Shown: piece after piece, positions 6,176 to 15,258 of the stretch
Position numbering within the stretch: the first letter of the stretch is position 1
Layout: the number at the start of each line of letters is the position of its first letter
The notes under the pieces: generated by a model
What the model was told of the DNA's origin: nothing
Database searches by the model: none
The model's input: the letters and a program-made list of their open reading frames with translations, nothing else
Assembly: GCA_023411575.1 (NCBI GenBank)
Contig: JAEYOP010000040.1
Coordinates: forward strand, 511,481 to 575,480
From: Bacillota bacterium
GTDB lineage: Bacteria; Bacillota; Clostridia; Acetivibrionales; DTU013
Length of the DNA stretch: 64,000 nucleotides
Reading direction: 5' to 3'
Translations under genes and position numbers: made by a program

Positions 6176-8872
6176 TCAATATGTCCCGGTTCCGCTGTAT
6201 GTGCGGTATACCTCGAATTCCGATTTGAGCGATTTCAGGCAGGCCAGTCCTTCGTAATGATCTCCCCGCCGCGCTGCCAGCTCGATTTTAAAGGCGGAGC
6301 TTTTCATTTCATCCGCGTCGATTTTGTCGGCAATGATCTTGACTTGATGGGCGATCCTTTCAACACTGCTCAGGTCCCCGTTTTTCATGGCCGCGTCGAT
6401 TTCCCCGATGAATTCCCCGATCCGGGCCACGGACTGGGCGATCAAGGAATCCGGGAGGTTTTGCCTTCTGCCGGCAATTCGGACGTCGCCGTTATCGCCG
6501 ATTTCCACCCTGTCCGGCGGGAATCCGCCCTTTTCTTCTTTCGCGGCCACCACGCTTTCGATCATTCGGAAAAGCTCCTCCATCCGGATGGGCTTCGGTA
6601 CATATTCATCCATGCCCAGGGACAGGAACTTCTCCCGGTCGCCCTGCAGCGCATAAGCCGTAATGGCGATGATGGGGATATGCCGTCCCGATCCCTCCAG
6701 CTTCCGGATCCTGCCGGTGGCTTCTATTCCGTTCATTTCAGGCATTTGAATGTCCATCAGGACGAGATCGAAGGTATTCCGTTCAAACAGGGACGCCGCT
6801 TCCAGCCCGTTGCCGGCAGCTTCCACCGTATGGCCCTTTTCCTTCAGCATGGCCGATATCACCTTCCGGTTTATCCGGTCATCTTCCGCAAGCAGGATGT
6901 GGAGCGGTCTGGAGGTCCTGGCCACCCGGGGCGCCTTTTTTTCCACTTTTCCGGCCGCCGGACTGCCGATTTTGAACTGCAGCAGGAGGATAAACCGGCT
7001 GCCCTTTCCCTTCTCGCTTTCCACCGATATGGTCCCGCCCATCATTTCCACAAGCTTCTTGGAAATGACAAGGCCGAGGCCCGTCCCACCCACTTTTTTG
7101 GTGAAGGAGCTGTCCACCTGGCTGAAGCTTTTGAAAAGCCGTTCGATATCCTCTTTTCCTATTCCGATCCCCGTATCCGATACGGTAAACCGGAGTTCCG
7201 TCTCATTCTCCCCCTGACTGACGGTCCGCACGGTTACGGCTATGGACCCGGCCTCCGTAAACTTGACCGCATTGCTGATCAGATTGTTCAGCACCTGCTG
7301 GAGCCGGTTCGGGTCTCCGACCAGATACTGCGGTATGGCGGAGGAAAAATTGCAGTTGAGCTCAAGCCCTTTTTCGGCGGCACGGGACGAATGGAGCTTC
7401 ACCGTCTCTTCCAGGAGCCTTCGGATATCGAAATTTTCATTTTCGATTTTCATTTTACCGGCTTCCAGCTTGGAGAAATCCAGCACGTCGTTGATAATCC
7501 GCAAAAGGGAATTTGCGCAGGCCTTTGCCGTGATGAGATTATCCCGCTGCTCCTCGTTCAGGTCGGAAAGAAGGGTCAGGTCCACCATGCCGAGCATTCC
7601 GTTGATCGGCGTCCGGATCTCGTGGCTCATATTTGCCAGAAATTCGCTTTTCGCCCGGTTTGCCGCCTCCGCCGCTTCCTTGGCCCTTTTTTCCGCGATT
7701 TCCGACTCCTTTATCTGACTGATGTCCGTGACGATGATTGCAAGATAGTCCTTCCTGGGACTGTATACGGAGATGGAGGACCAGGTCTTTGTCGAGCCCC
7801 GGAGAATTTCGCTGAAGTAGACGCTTTTCCCCTGCTCCAGGTCCGTGATATTGTCCCGGATAATGTCCAGGAAGCCTGTTTCGATCCCCTGAAACACCTC
7901 CGTATACCGTTTCCCGACGAGATTCTTCTTTTTCTTTGAAAGCATGCTTTCATAGGCTTCGTTCACTTCAACGTAAACAACATCCTCCAGATTGTTTTCG
8001 CCGTCATAAAGGATTTTGAAATAGGCGTACCCACTGTGCATATTCATGAACAGGGACCGGTATTTTCCCTCGTTTTCGAAGATTTTTCTCGACGCCTGCT
8101 TTTTATATGTAATATCGTTAAAAGTCCCTACATAGCCGTCATATTTGCCATTCAGGTCAAAATGGGGACATCCTTCGCAGACAAACCACCTGTATTCGCC
8201 GTCATGCCTGCGCATGCGGATTTCGATCCGGAAGGATTCCGTTCTTTTGTCCGTGTTCCTGCTGATGTGGTTCCATTTCCGCAGGTCTCCGGGATGTATG
8301 GCCTCCATCCAGCCGTCCATCCGGGACTTCTCCAGATTCATCCCCGTGAACCGGATCCAATTCCGGTTGACGTAGTTGCAGTTGAGCTTTTCATCGGAAC
8401 GCCAGATCAGGGCAGGCAAATGGTCCAGAAGGTTCAGGGCATATTCCTTTTCCCGCTGCTGCTCTATTTCGGAGCTTCTCAGCCGCGTCACATCCCGGAG
8501 CACGATAACGGCGCCCGCGATGAAACTTTCCCCGTCCCTGACCGGGGAGCAGGTAGCCGATACGTATTTCCGCTTTTGGTCCTTTGAGAGTAGAATCGTG
8601 TCTTTCAGCAGGCCCTTGGTTTGATCGTCCCGAATGACCTCCTCCAGAGGCGTCTTCCGCGGTTCGTCCGTATCCGCGTTGCGAAGGACAAGAATGCTGT
8701 CGATGTCCCGGCCTATGGCTTCTTCGGCCTTCCAGCCGGTGATTTCCTCCGCGCCCCGGTTGAAGCGCCGAATCACGCCGCAAAGATCGGTGGCTATGAT
8801 CCCGTCCCCGATGCCGGACAGGATATGGGCCGCATAATTGGGGTTCCCCTTTGCCGCGCCATCCCTTTTCAT
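6176..8872 (-). CDS. Hybrid sensor histidine kinase: PAS-PAS-PAS-HisKA-HATPase-REC-HPt
   Basis: 898 residues. Three PAS-type regions (about 12-130, 140-260, 265-390) precede the dimerisation helix with H417 in MSHEIRTP. The ATPase lobe follows, with N box NLISNAVKF, DTGIGIG and GGTGLGLVIS (to ~630). A REC domain has D707 in LVLMDIQMPEMNG. The C-terminus is HPt-like with H842 in IAHQVKIIADKI. No transmembrane helix is visible, so this is a cytoplasmic sensor. Such chains are phosphorelays; the final acceptor is not shown by sequence, but a lone receiver lies two genes downstream. A weak AGGCGG precedes the ATG. Confidence 0.93.
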   Translation of the reverse strand: MKRDGAAKGNPNYAAHILSGIGDGIIATDLCGVIRRFNRGAEEITGWKAEEAIGRDIDSILVLRNADTDEPRKTPLEEVIRDDQTKGLLKDTILLSKDQKRKYVSATCSPVRDGESFIAGAVIVLRDVTRLRSSEIEQQREKEYALNLLDHLPALIWRSDEKLNCNYVNRNWIRFTGMNLEKSRMDGWMEAIHPGDLRKWNHISRNTDKRTESFRIEIRMRRHDGEYRWFVCEGCPHFDLNGKYDGYVGTFNDITYKKQASRKIFENEGKYRSLFMNMHSGYAYFKILYDGENNLEDVVYVEVNEAYESMLSKKKKNLVGKRYTEVFQGIETGFLDIIRDNITDLEQGKSVYFSEILRGSTKTWSSISVYSPRKDYLAIIVTDISQIKESEIAEKRAKEAAEAANRAKSEFLANMSHEIRTPINGMLGMVDLTLLSDLNEEQRDNLITAKACANSLLRIINDVLDFSKLEAGKMKIENENFDIRRLLEETVKLHSSRAAEKGLELNCNFSSAIPQYLVGDPNRLQQVLNNLISNAVKFTEAGSIAVTVRTVSQGENETELRFTVSDTGIGIGKEDIERLFKSFSQVDSSFTKKVGGTGLGLVISKKLVEMMGGTISVESEKGKGSRFILLLQFKIGSPAAGKVEKKAPRVARTSRPLHILLAEDDRINRKVISAMLKEKGHTVEAAGNGLEAASLFERNTFDLVLMDIQMPEMNGIEATGRIRKLEGSGRHIPIIAITAYALQGDREKFLSLGMDEYVPKPIRMEELFRMIESVVAAKEEKGGFPPDRVEIGDNGDVRIAGRRQNLPDSLIAQSVARIGEFIGEIDAAMKNGDLSSVERIAHQVKIIADKIDADEMKSSAFKIELAARRGDHYEGLACLKSLKSEFEVYRTYSGTGTY

Positions 8873-8948
8873 ATGCTTGTACCGCCTGCCTATAATATTA
8901 ATTCCGCGCTGGATTCGATGGAGAGTCTTCCAACTTTCGCCTGAATGA

Positions 8949-8966
8949 TAAGTAACCGCTTACATG
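8949..8966. promoter_or_regulatory. Second predicted TetR operator (kinase promoter)
   Basis: TAAGTAACCGCTTACATG, core GTAAnCGnTTAC, 77 bases before the hybrid kinase start. It matches the 6130-6147 site at 14 of 18 positions, including the same GTAAnCGCT core. Confidence 0.55.
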
Positions 8967-9056
8967 CTAATTATATAAATCCAAGAAAATATTGTCAATA
9001 TTCTATACCCGTTCCAGGGCTCTTCGAAACAGGCGGGCAGGACGACATCGTGCCTC

Positions 9057-9097
9057 ACAAAAAGGCAGGACCCGGCATAATGCCGGGCCCCGCCTTT
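9057..9097 (-). terminator. Terminator of the LplB/LplC/LipO-type operon
   Basis: Reading leftwards, AAAGGC...CCGGC-attat-GCCGG...GCCTTTTT: long stem with small internal mismatches and a T-tract, 37 bases after the binding-protein stop. Confidence 0.85.
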
Positions 9098-9133
9098 CCG
9101 GGAATTCCGTACGATATTCCTTTGGAGGAAATT

Positions 9134-10693
9134 TTATTTTCCTACTTTAACACGCCATGCGTCGAACTGCTTCTGCATTTCGGCAAGAACCTTCTCTTCG
9201 CCGGATGCCTTCAGTTCCTTTTCCATCTTCGCCACCGTCTTGTCCACGTCGGCGGAGCCGGAGAACAGCATCGGATAATAGTTGTCGATAACGGCCTTGC
9301 ATGCCGCTATTTCAGACTGTACGGGGGCCGCATTGAATGCGAAGCCCAGGTTCTGCTCCACAAGGGCGGAATTGTTGAACTCCGTCATCTTGGTCCACAG
9401 GTCCAGCGGCTGGGAATCCAGCAGGAGATCCTTGAACTGGTCGCCAAATTCCCACTGGTTGCCGAGGTTCCAGCCATCGGTGCCCTGCTGGGTCATCGAG
9501 ATCCGGCCGTCGGCATTGACCTTGTAATGGGTATCCTCCAGACCAAACGTGATCATGTTTCTCAGCTTGGCGTCGGTGTAGGTCAGGGTTATGAACTTGA
9601 ACGCTTCGTCCGGGTGCTTGGAAGCCGCTGGAATCGCCAGCATTGCCCCCGTCGTTTCCCGGTTGGACATCACCGGCTTGGTCATTTCGACCTGGACCCA
9701 TTCGATTCCGGTCTGCTGGGACATTCTTGCGGCGAAATACGGGATGAGAGGCTGCTCGGTCGCAAAATACTTGCCGGTCTTCATCTCTTCCGCCGTATTT
9801 GCAAGATTGGCGTTATCCTTGGCGATATAGCCCTTCTGGTAGAAATCGCGCATTTCCTTGTAATAGGCGATCGATTCGGGCGCCAGGAACTGATCTATGA
9901 CCTTCGTGTCCCTGTTGTCCGGATAAAGGGCCCCGGGAACGTTGTCATCGCTGAAATTGTTCCAATCCAGGAAGTGGAACGGAGTATCCATTTTGCACGC
10001 CAGCAGGGGAACGATCTTTCCGCCCTCGCCGTCCAGAATCTGCTGGAAATAGGGGGCAAGGTCGGCGTTTGTCTTGATCTTCGTTACATCAATGTTGTAC
10101 TTGTCAACCAGGCTCTTCTGGAGCAGGTAGCCCCAGGTATGCGCCGTTTCCTTATGGGTTTGCACCGCATAGTTCACGCCGTCGATGGCAGCACCGTTCA
10201 GAAAGTCCTTGCCGAGAATATTGGCAATGGTCGGGTCCTTTTCGAGATAATCATTCAGCTTGAGGAAATAGCCCGCCGGAGCATTCATGTAATAGTTTGC
10301 CGCCCAGTTTGCCGTAAAGCATACGTCGAAGGGTTCCCCTGACGCGAGCATCGGGTTGACCTTGGTGTCATAGTCGCCCCATCCGAATACCTGAAGCTTC
10401 AATTTTAGGCCGAAATCCTTGAGATATTCGTTTACCTTGCCCATGACCAGATCCGTGTCCGCCGGTTGTTTGTCGCCAACCCGGATATAGGTGATTTCGA
10501 CAACCTCCTTGGACGCTTCCGCTTCTTTTTCCGTGACCGCGGGCTCACCCGCCGTGGATTGGACTGCGGCAGGCTGGTCCGCGGCGGTTCCCTCCGCGCC
10601 TGCATCCTTTGCCGAGCCGCAGCCGGTCAGCGCGCAGGCAAGTGCAAACACGATGACCATGGCCAGACATAAAACCTTTTTGACCTTGAACAT
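9134..10693 (-). CDS. Extracellular solute-binding lipoprotein (LipO-type, ABC importer)
   Basis: 519 residues from ATG 10693, with AAGGAGG eight bases upstream; longer frames extend into the permease gene and lack a site. A lipoprotein signal peptide is clear (MFKVKK, a hydrophobic core, lipobox ALTGC), so the protein is anchored outside the membrane. The mature part is a family-1 solute-binding protein of the long LipO type that serves oligosaccharide importers (for example DTDLVMGKVNEYLKD and FGWGDYDTK near the start). It is the last gene after two permeases. As usual for this class no ATPase is encoded, so a shared MsmX-like ATPase is expected. The sugar is unknown. Confidence 0.9.
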   Translation of the reverse strand: MFKVKKVLCLAMVIVFALACALTGCGSAKDAGAEGTAADQPAAVQSTAGEPAVTEKEAEASKEVVEITYIRVGDKQPADTDLVMGKVNEYLKDFGLKLKLQVFGWGDYDTKVNPMLASGEPFDVCFTANWAANYYMNAPAGYFLKLNDYLEKDPTIANILGKDFLNGAAIDGVNYAVQTHKETAHTWGYLLQKSLVDKYNIDVTKIKTNADLAPYFQQILDGEGGKIVPLLACKMDTPFHFLDWNNFSDDNVPGALYPDNRDTKVIDQFLAPESIAYYKEMRDFYQKGYIAKDNANLANTAEEMKTGKYFATEQPLIPYFAARMSQQTGIEWVQVEMTKPVMSNRETTGAMLAIPAASKHPDEAFKFITLTYTDAKLRNMITFGLEDTHYKVNADGRISMTQQGTDGWNLGNQWEFGDQFKDLLLDSQPLDLWTKMTEFNNSALVEQNLGFAFNAAPVQSEIAACKAVIDNYYPMLFSGSADVDKTVAKMEKELKASGEEKVLAEMQKQFDAWRVKVGK

Positions 10694-10764
10694 AAAAATC
10701 CTCCTTGTAGATTTTCTATATGATACGGCGCATTCCGGACCCCCTCGCCGGAAAACTGCCGTTA

Positions 10765-11706
10765 TCACCCTTTTACAGCGCCTATGGTAAGTCCTTTTAC
10801 AAAGTACCGCTGGAAGAACGGGAACGCCAGCACGATCGGGCCGATGGACAATACCGCCACCGCCATGCGCGCGCCTTCGCTCGGCAGTCCCGCGCCTACG
10901 GTGCTGGCCTGTGCGAAATTGGCCGAGCCGCTCATAAGGTACTGAATGCTCATCAGGGTTTGATACATCAGGTACTGGATATTGTAGAGCTTCGCGTCGG
11001 TAATGAATATCAGGGGCAGGTACCAATCATTCCAATAATTCAGCACGCAGAACAGCCCTATTGTGGCAAGACCCGCACGGCACAGCGGCAGGACGATCAC
11101 GAAGAAGGTCCTGTATTCTCCCGCTCCGTCCATTCTTGCCGACTCCAGGATGGATTCGTGGATCGTCGTCTGGATGAAGGTGCGCATGATCATCATGAAC
11201 CACGCATTCATCAAATAAGGCACTATCAGGATCCAGACCGTATTCTTCAGCGGAATGAACTGGGTGTAAACGACATACCAGGGTACAAGGCCGCCGCCGA
11301 AGATCATCGTGAAAAAAGCAATAAAGGAAAACTGGTTTCTGTACCGGAAGCCTCTTCTTGAAAGCGGGTATGCGTACAGGCATATGATTGTCATGCTTAA
11401 CAGCGTTCCAAGGATGGCTACGAATATGGAAACCCCATATGCCCGGAAAATGACCTGTCCCACGGCGGCAACGTATTGGTAGGCAGCCGTTGACAGCTGG
11501 TCCGGTATGAAGCTGTAGCCCTTTTTCAAAAGGGAGTCCTCCACTGTGAAGGAGATAATGATGACCAGCAGCAGGGGCGCCAGGCAGAGCACGATCGTCG
11601 CCGAAAACATCAGGTTGAGCAGCGTATTGGTCAATCCGGACACCGTATTTCTTCCACTTTTCCTACCCATTATGTTATATATCTTGACAGTCCTTTCGCC
11701 GTTCAC
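10765..11706 (-). CDS. Carbohydrate ABC permease (LplC/YtcP type)
   Basis: 313 residues; GTG 11706 is chosen because AAGGAGG lies seven bases upstream. Six hydrophobic helices are visible. The cytoplasmic EAA loop that docks the ATPase is ESARMDGAGEYRTFFVIVLP (residues ~190-210). The C-terminus ends QRYFVKGLTIGAVKG, typical of the MalG/LplC side. It lies 12 bases after the LplB-type permease and before the binding protein in one operon. Confidence 0.92.
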   Translation of the reverse strand: MNGERTVKIYNIMGRKSGRNTVSGLTNTLLNLMFSATIVLCLAPLLLVIIISFTVEDSLLKKGYSFIPDQLSTAAYQYVAAVGQVIFRAYGVSIFVAILGTLLSMTIICLYAYPLSRRGFRYRNQFSFIAFFTMIFGGGLVPWYVVYTQFIPLKNTVWILIVPYLMNAWFMMIMRTFIQTTIHESILESARMDGAGEYRTFFVIVLPLCRAGLATIGLFCVLNYWNDWYLPLIFITDAKLYNIQYLMYQTLMSIQYLMSGSANFAQASTVGAGLPSEGARMAVAVLSIGPIVLAFPFFQRYFVKGLTIGAVKG

Positions 11707-11718
11707 TTCGATTCCTCC

Positions 11719-12693
11719 TTAGAACAGAGACATATCTTTATCGATTTTTCTTACTATGAGATTGGCGGTGAATACGGTGATGCAGCCCACGACAGCTTGA
11801 TAGGTGCCTGCGGCGGCCGCCATTCCGATATTGCTGGTATTGCGCAGTGCGGTGAAAACATAGGTATCGATGACCAATACATGGTCCAGGATGGCGCCGC
11901 TGTTTCTCGTCACGTTGTAGAACAGGCCGAAGTCCGCGTTAAAGATCCTGCCGACCGCAAGAAGCGTCAAAATAATCATCAGATTTTTGAGCATCGGGAT
12001 CGTGATATGCCGGATCTGCTGCAGCTTGGTAGCACCGTCGATGGAAGCCGCTTCATAATATTCCGTATCAATGCCCGAGAGAGCTGCCAGATAGACAACC
12101 ACATTGTAGCCGGTATACTTCCACATGTGGAAAAACACCAGAATGAAGGGCCAGTACGCTCCCTCGCTGTACCACTCCACAGGCGCGACGCCGAGAGGCT
12201 CGAGGATGCTTTTGTTGATGAAGCCCTTGTCAACGCTCAGCAGCGAAAAAGCCAGGTAGCTTACGATAATCCAGGACAGGAAGTAGGGCAGGAACATCAG
12301 GCTCTGATAGGTTTTGGAAAGCATTTTGCCCCGGAGCTCGTTGAGGGCAATGGCCAAAAGGACCGGAACGACGATATCCAGCACAATGAAAACGAAATTG
12401 TACAAAATGGTGTTCCGCGTCATCAAAAACGCATAGGGCGTATCAAAAAAGAACTTGAAATTGCTGAAGCCCACCCACTTGCTTTTCAGGATGCTTTCCA
12501 CGAAATTCCCTGAAAAGCGGTACTGCTTGAATGCAATAACGGTACCCAGCATGGGCAGATAGTTATTGACAAGCAGTATGAGCAGTCCAGGGACAAGCAT
12601 GGACAAAAGGGGGCCGTCGCTCCGCAGCCAAGTCTGGAAACCGTTTTTCCGCATTCTGTCCTTCAGCGGTCCCGCTGTCTGTAAATCAACCAT
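11719..12693 (-). CDS. Carbohydrate ABC permease (LplB type)
   Basis: 324 residues from ATG 12693, with GAGGTG ten bases upstream; upstream in-frame codons have no site. Six membrane helices and the EAA loop YEAASIDGATKLQQIRHITIP are present. The N-terminal motif LPMLGTVIAFKQYRF and the C-terminal GTYQAVVGCITVFTANLIVRK are typical of LplB-like partners. It is first in the three-gene importer operon; no regulator gene adjoins it. Confidence 0.92.
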   Translation of the reverse strand: MVDLQTAGPLKDRMRKNGFQTWLRSDGPLLSMLVPGLLILLVNNYLPMLGTVIAFKQYRFSGNFVESILKSKWVGFSNFKFFFDTPYAFLMTRNTILYNFVFIVLDIVVPVLLAIALNELRGKMLSKTYQSLMFLPYFLSWIIVSYLAFSLLSVDKGFINKSILEPLGVAPVEWYSEGAYWPFILVFFHMWKYTGYNVVVYLAALSGIDTEYYEAASIDGATKLQQIRHITIPMLKNLMIILTLLAVGRIFNADFGLFYNVTRNSGAILDHVLVIDTYVFTALRNTSNIGMAAAAGTYQAVVGCITVFTANLIVRKIDKDMSLF

Positions 12694-12832
12694 AAGAGAA
12701 TCACACCTCATCGAAAGATTGTTCAACTTCATTTGCTGCAGTTCTGCGTTCCTCTTAATCGTACATTGGTTCCGGGATAGAAAACAGATAACGAATGTAA
12801 CTCCCCTTCCAAAAGATGTCACCGATTTGAAA

Positions 12833-12875
12833 TAAAAAAAATGACACCTGTCACAGCGGATGACAGATGTCATTT
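12833..12875 (-). terminator. Terminator of hom
   Basis: ATGACACCTGTCA and TGACAGATGTCAT form a 13-bp stem with one mismatch; on the minus strand it is followed by a run of about eight T. It separates hom from the ABC operon. Confidence 0.88.
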
Positions 12876-12908
12876 GGATTTGTTTTTGGGGTGCCTGATC
12901 CTTTACTC

Positions 12909-14192
12909 TTACTCTCCGAGGAAGGGCATGACCGTATGAATGCTGACGCCGCTTGCTTCAAAGTCGGCGGAAATCCTGCTGATGGTCTCTACATTTACGC
13001 TGCTCGTGAGAAGCACGATCCCCATCTTCCCCTGCTGCTCGTCCTTCTGAATGATCTTTTCGATATTGACGGAATTCCTGGCCAGAATGGTCGCAATGGC
13101 GGCAAACATCCCTACCCTGTTATCAACGCTGATCCTCCAGTACAGGTTGTTTTCATACTCCTGCAAATCCCGGACGGCGGAAATGCCACGGTACAACTCG
13201 GCGCTAACCGGGTCCGGCTTCCCACCCTGCTGGGTGACGATCCCGATGAGATCGTCGAACATGGCCGACGCCGTTGGCTTCGAACCCGCTCCCTGCCCAT
13301 AGAACCCCAAAACGCCGCTGTTAGAGCCTTCGAACACAATCATGTTATTGTTGTGGAAGGTGTTGGCGGCGATATGGCTGTCCCGGATCAGGCAGGGACC
13401 GATCCGGTAAACGAGAGGCTCCCCGTTTTCGACAATCACCAGGGGCTTGATCTGGTAGCCCAGCTCGTTGGCATATTTTATGTCCGTCACGTTGATATTG
13501 GAAAAGGGCGTCACCTTTATATTTCGGATATCCACCCATTTTTTCATGGAGAACATGACCAGGATAACGGATTTGTAAAGGGCATCCCAGCCGCCGATAT
13601 CCTCCGTCGGATCGTTTTCCGCATAACCGAGCTCCTGCGCCTTTTTCAACGCGTCCTTAAAGGACAGACCCTCCTTTTCCATCTTGCTGTAGATAAAGTT
13701 GGAGGTGGCATTCAGAATTCCGACGACCTTCCGGATTTCTTCCCCTTTGAAGCATTCTTTAATGATTTTGGCGACCGGAATGCCCCCTCCGACCGTCGCG
13801 TCAAATTTTATCACCGTGTTGTGCCTACCGGCCGATTCCAGTATTTCCATGCCGTAAAGGGCCAGAACCTTTTTGCTGGACAGGACGACGCTCTTGCCGT
13901 TTCCAATGGCTCTCAGGGCATAGTTTCTGGTTTCCTCGGTGCCTGCTCCGCCCATACATTCGCATATGATATCCGTATCGGGATCGTCAACGACCTCCAG
14001 GGCATTTGTCGTCAGCTGCAGCGTTGAAGTATCGATGCTCCGCTTTTTACCGGCGTCACGGACAAATATTTTACTCACTTCCAGCCTGATTCCGTATTTT
14101 TCATAAATACCATCCGTATTTTTCCGGATAATATTCACCAATTCGGCGCCTACTACGCCGAGCCCCAAAAAGCCTATCTTAATGGTTGCCAT
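12909..14192 (-). CDS. hom: Homoserine dehydrogenase
   Basis: 427 residues from ATG 14192, with GGAGGG seven bases upstream. It reduces aspartate semialdehyde to homoserine on the way to threonine and methionine. Visible are the N-terminal Rossmann motif GFLGLGVVG, the conserved central segment NATSNFIYSKM, the catalytic-domain motif LGYAENDPTEDIGGWDA, and a C-terminal ACT domain (about 350-427, RISVDNRVGMFAAIATILA), which normally gives threonine feedback. It stands alone with its own promoter and terminator; thrB and thrC are not here. Confidence 0.96.
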   Translation of the reverse strand: MATIKIGFLGLGVVGAELVNIIRKNTDGIYEKYGIRLEVSKIFVRDAGKKRSIDTSTLQLTTNALEVVDDPDTDIICECMGGAGTEETRNYALRAIGNGKSVVLSSKKVLALYGMEILESAGRHNTVIKFDATVGGGIPVAKIIKECFKGEEIRKVVGILNATSNFIYSKMEKEGLSFKDALKKAQELGYAENDPTEDIGGWDALYKSVILVMFSMKKWVDIRNIKVTPFSNINVTDIKYANELGYQIKPLVIVENGEPLVYRIGPCLIRDSHIAANTFHNNNMIVFEGSNSGVLGFYGQGAGSKPTASAMFDDLIGIVTQQGGKPDPVSAELYRGISAVRDLQEYENNLYWRISVDNRVGMFAAIATILARNSVNIEKIIQKDEQQGKMGIVLLTSSVNVETISRISADFEASGVSIHTVMPFLGE

Positions 14193-14260
14193 GTTAAATC
14201 CCTCCATTTGAATTTTGCGTTTGTCCTCGTATCACGTACACTTGTTTTTTTATTGTAGAC

Positions 14261-14289
14261 ATAGTAACACACTCTCCCATAAAATTCAA
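14261..14289 (-). promoter_or_regulatory. hom promoter, TTGAAT-17-TACTAT
   Basis: Minus-strand -35 TTGAAT and -10 TACTAT with a 17-base spacer, ~70 bases before the hom start. No T-box or riboswitch is visible in the short leader. Confidence 0.55.
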
Positions 14290-14299
14290 GTGCAAAATG

Positions 14300-14341
14300 A
14301 AAAAACTCTTATGTGTGCTTTTTGATAAACACGCATAAGAG
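14300..14341 (-). terminator. Terminator of the toxin-antitoxin operon
   Basis: CTCTTATG and CATAAGAG arms (with GTG/CAC extension) followed on the minus strand by TTTTTT, 33 bases after the toxin stop. Confidence 0.85.
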
Positions 14342-14373
14342 GCCGCTATCCTGTCAGAATATTCTCACTGTAT

Positions 14374-14664
14374 CTACTTCATGTATCGCTTTAATTCATC
14401 ATAGAAATTTTCTCGTGTACCGGCAAGGATCACAACTACCATTTGCCCATTTTCTTCATATATTCTATACGCAAGCTCGTAATTGATTTTGCTGTAGTAG
14501 ACATCATAGCAATAAACGCCGGCCAGATCACCTGTTATTAATTCTCCGATGTACGGGTCATTGCTTATTTTTTTAAGAGTCTCCCGAAATGCTTCCCTGA
14601 GGCCCTTTTCCCTAACCTTCTTCAAGTATCTTTCCGCGGCTCCCGTGAAACGGATTTCGTACAT
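14374..14664 (-). CDS. RelE/ParE-family toxin
   Basis: 96 residues of the RelE/ParE fold: N-terminal MYEIRFTGAAERYLKKV, central ISNDPYIGELITGDLAGVYCYDVYYSKINYELAYRIYE (quoted in part as GELITGDLAGVY and NYELAYRIYE) and C-terminal VVVILAGTRENFYDELKRY. RelE-type toxins cleave mRNA on the ribosome; ParE types poison gyrase, and this sequence looks closer to RelE. Its ATG directly abuts the antitoxin stop (TAGATG), so translation is coupled. Confidence 0.88.
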   Translation of the reverse strand: MYEIRFTGAAERYLKKVREKGLREAFRETLKKISNDPYIGELITGDLAGVYCYDVYYSKINYELAYRIYEENGQMVVVILAGTRENFYDELKRYMK

Positions 14665-15039
14665 CTACTTGTCCTCCGCTCCGAAGATATCCTCCATGGT
14701 CGCACCCTTTTTCGTTCCATTTGCAATGTCGTCCGCCTCATCGATTAGCTTATTCATGGCAGGGGCAATTTTTTTGCTCCCTTCCTTGAACCTGGCAAGG
14801 AGCTCTTGTCCGGAAAACCCCTGAGCAATTAAATCAGCAAGAATTTGCTCGGAAAACTCGCTTCCGGTGTTTTCCCGGATAGGGCGGATGACAATTGCGT
14901 TGTTTTGCAAAATACATTCGGCCTCATTGCCGAAGCCCAACATTTCGAAATATTTTTGTGGTATGGTTACCTGTCTTTTGCCTGAAACGCTGATGATTTT
15001 ACGCTCCATAGAACTACCCCTAACTACACTTCCCGCCAT
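14665..15039 (-). CDS. AbrB/MazE-type antitoxin
   Basis: 124 residues from ATG 15039, with AGGAGG seven bases upstream; the frame is open further upstream but without a site. The AbrB swapped-hairpin DNA-binding domain is at residues ~13-55 (ISVSGKRQVTIPQKYFEMLG). The acidic C-terminal tail (DIANGTKKGATMEDIFG) would neutralise the toxin. It is the first gene of the pair and should autorepress the promoter at 15100-15128. A MazE-like antitoxin with a RelE toxin is a known hybrid combination. Confidence 0.85.
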   Translation of the reverse strand: MAGSVVRGSSMERKIISVSGKRQVTIPQKYFEMLGFGNEAECILQNNAIVIRPIRENTGSEFSEQILADLIAQGFSGQELLARFKEGSKKIAPAMNKLIDEADDIANGTKKGATMEDIFGAEDK

Positions 15040-15099
15040 TTTCTTTCCTCCTAGCAGTATATGCCCAAAAAACACTTTTACACCTATTTCCTTGATTTT

Positions 15100-15128
15100 A
15101 TTATAACCAAGAAAATGAGAAAAATCAA
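15100..15128 (-). promoter_or_regulatory. Toxin-antitoxin promoter, TTGATT-17-TATAAT
   Basis: Near-consensus sigma-A promoter on the minus strand, 61 bases before the antitoxin start. Confidence 0.6.
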
Positions 15129-15258
15129 ATCGGGATATCACTCTATAAAAGAGCATAAAAAGACCCCCTATGTATTTTTTGTTCTCTAATAGACACACAC
15201 AGGAGATCAAATTATTACGTATATTTAAATCATAAAACCAGCTTCACCGCGAGTCTTC

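Noticed and set aside
6173..7939. Long plus-strand open frame opposite the hybrid kinase gene
   Set aside because: It mirrors strong kinase motifs in the other strand, has no family similarity and no ribosome site.
8945..10342. Long plus-strand open frame opposite the LipO-type gene
   Set aside because: Antisense of a clear lipoprotein gene; composition is that of a GC-rich shadow frame.
10694..11026. N-terminal extension of the LipO-type protein
   Set aside because: It lies inside the LplC gene in another frame; the signal peptide starts exactly at the ATG with AAGGAGG.
12867..14027. Long plus-strand open frame opposite hom
   Set aside because: Antisense shadow of homoserine dehydrogenase; no domain visible.
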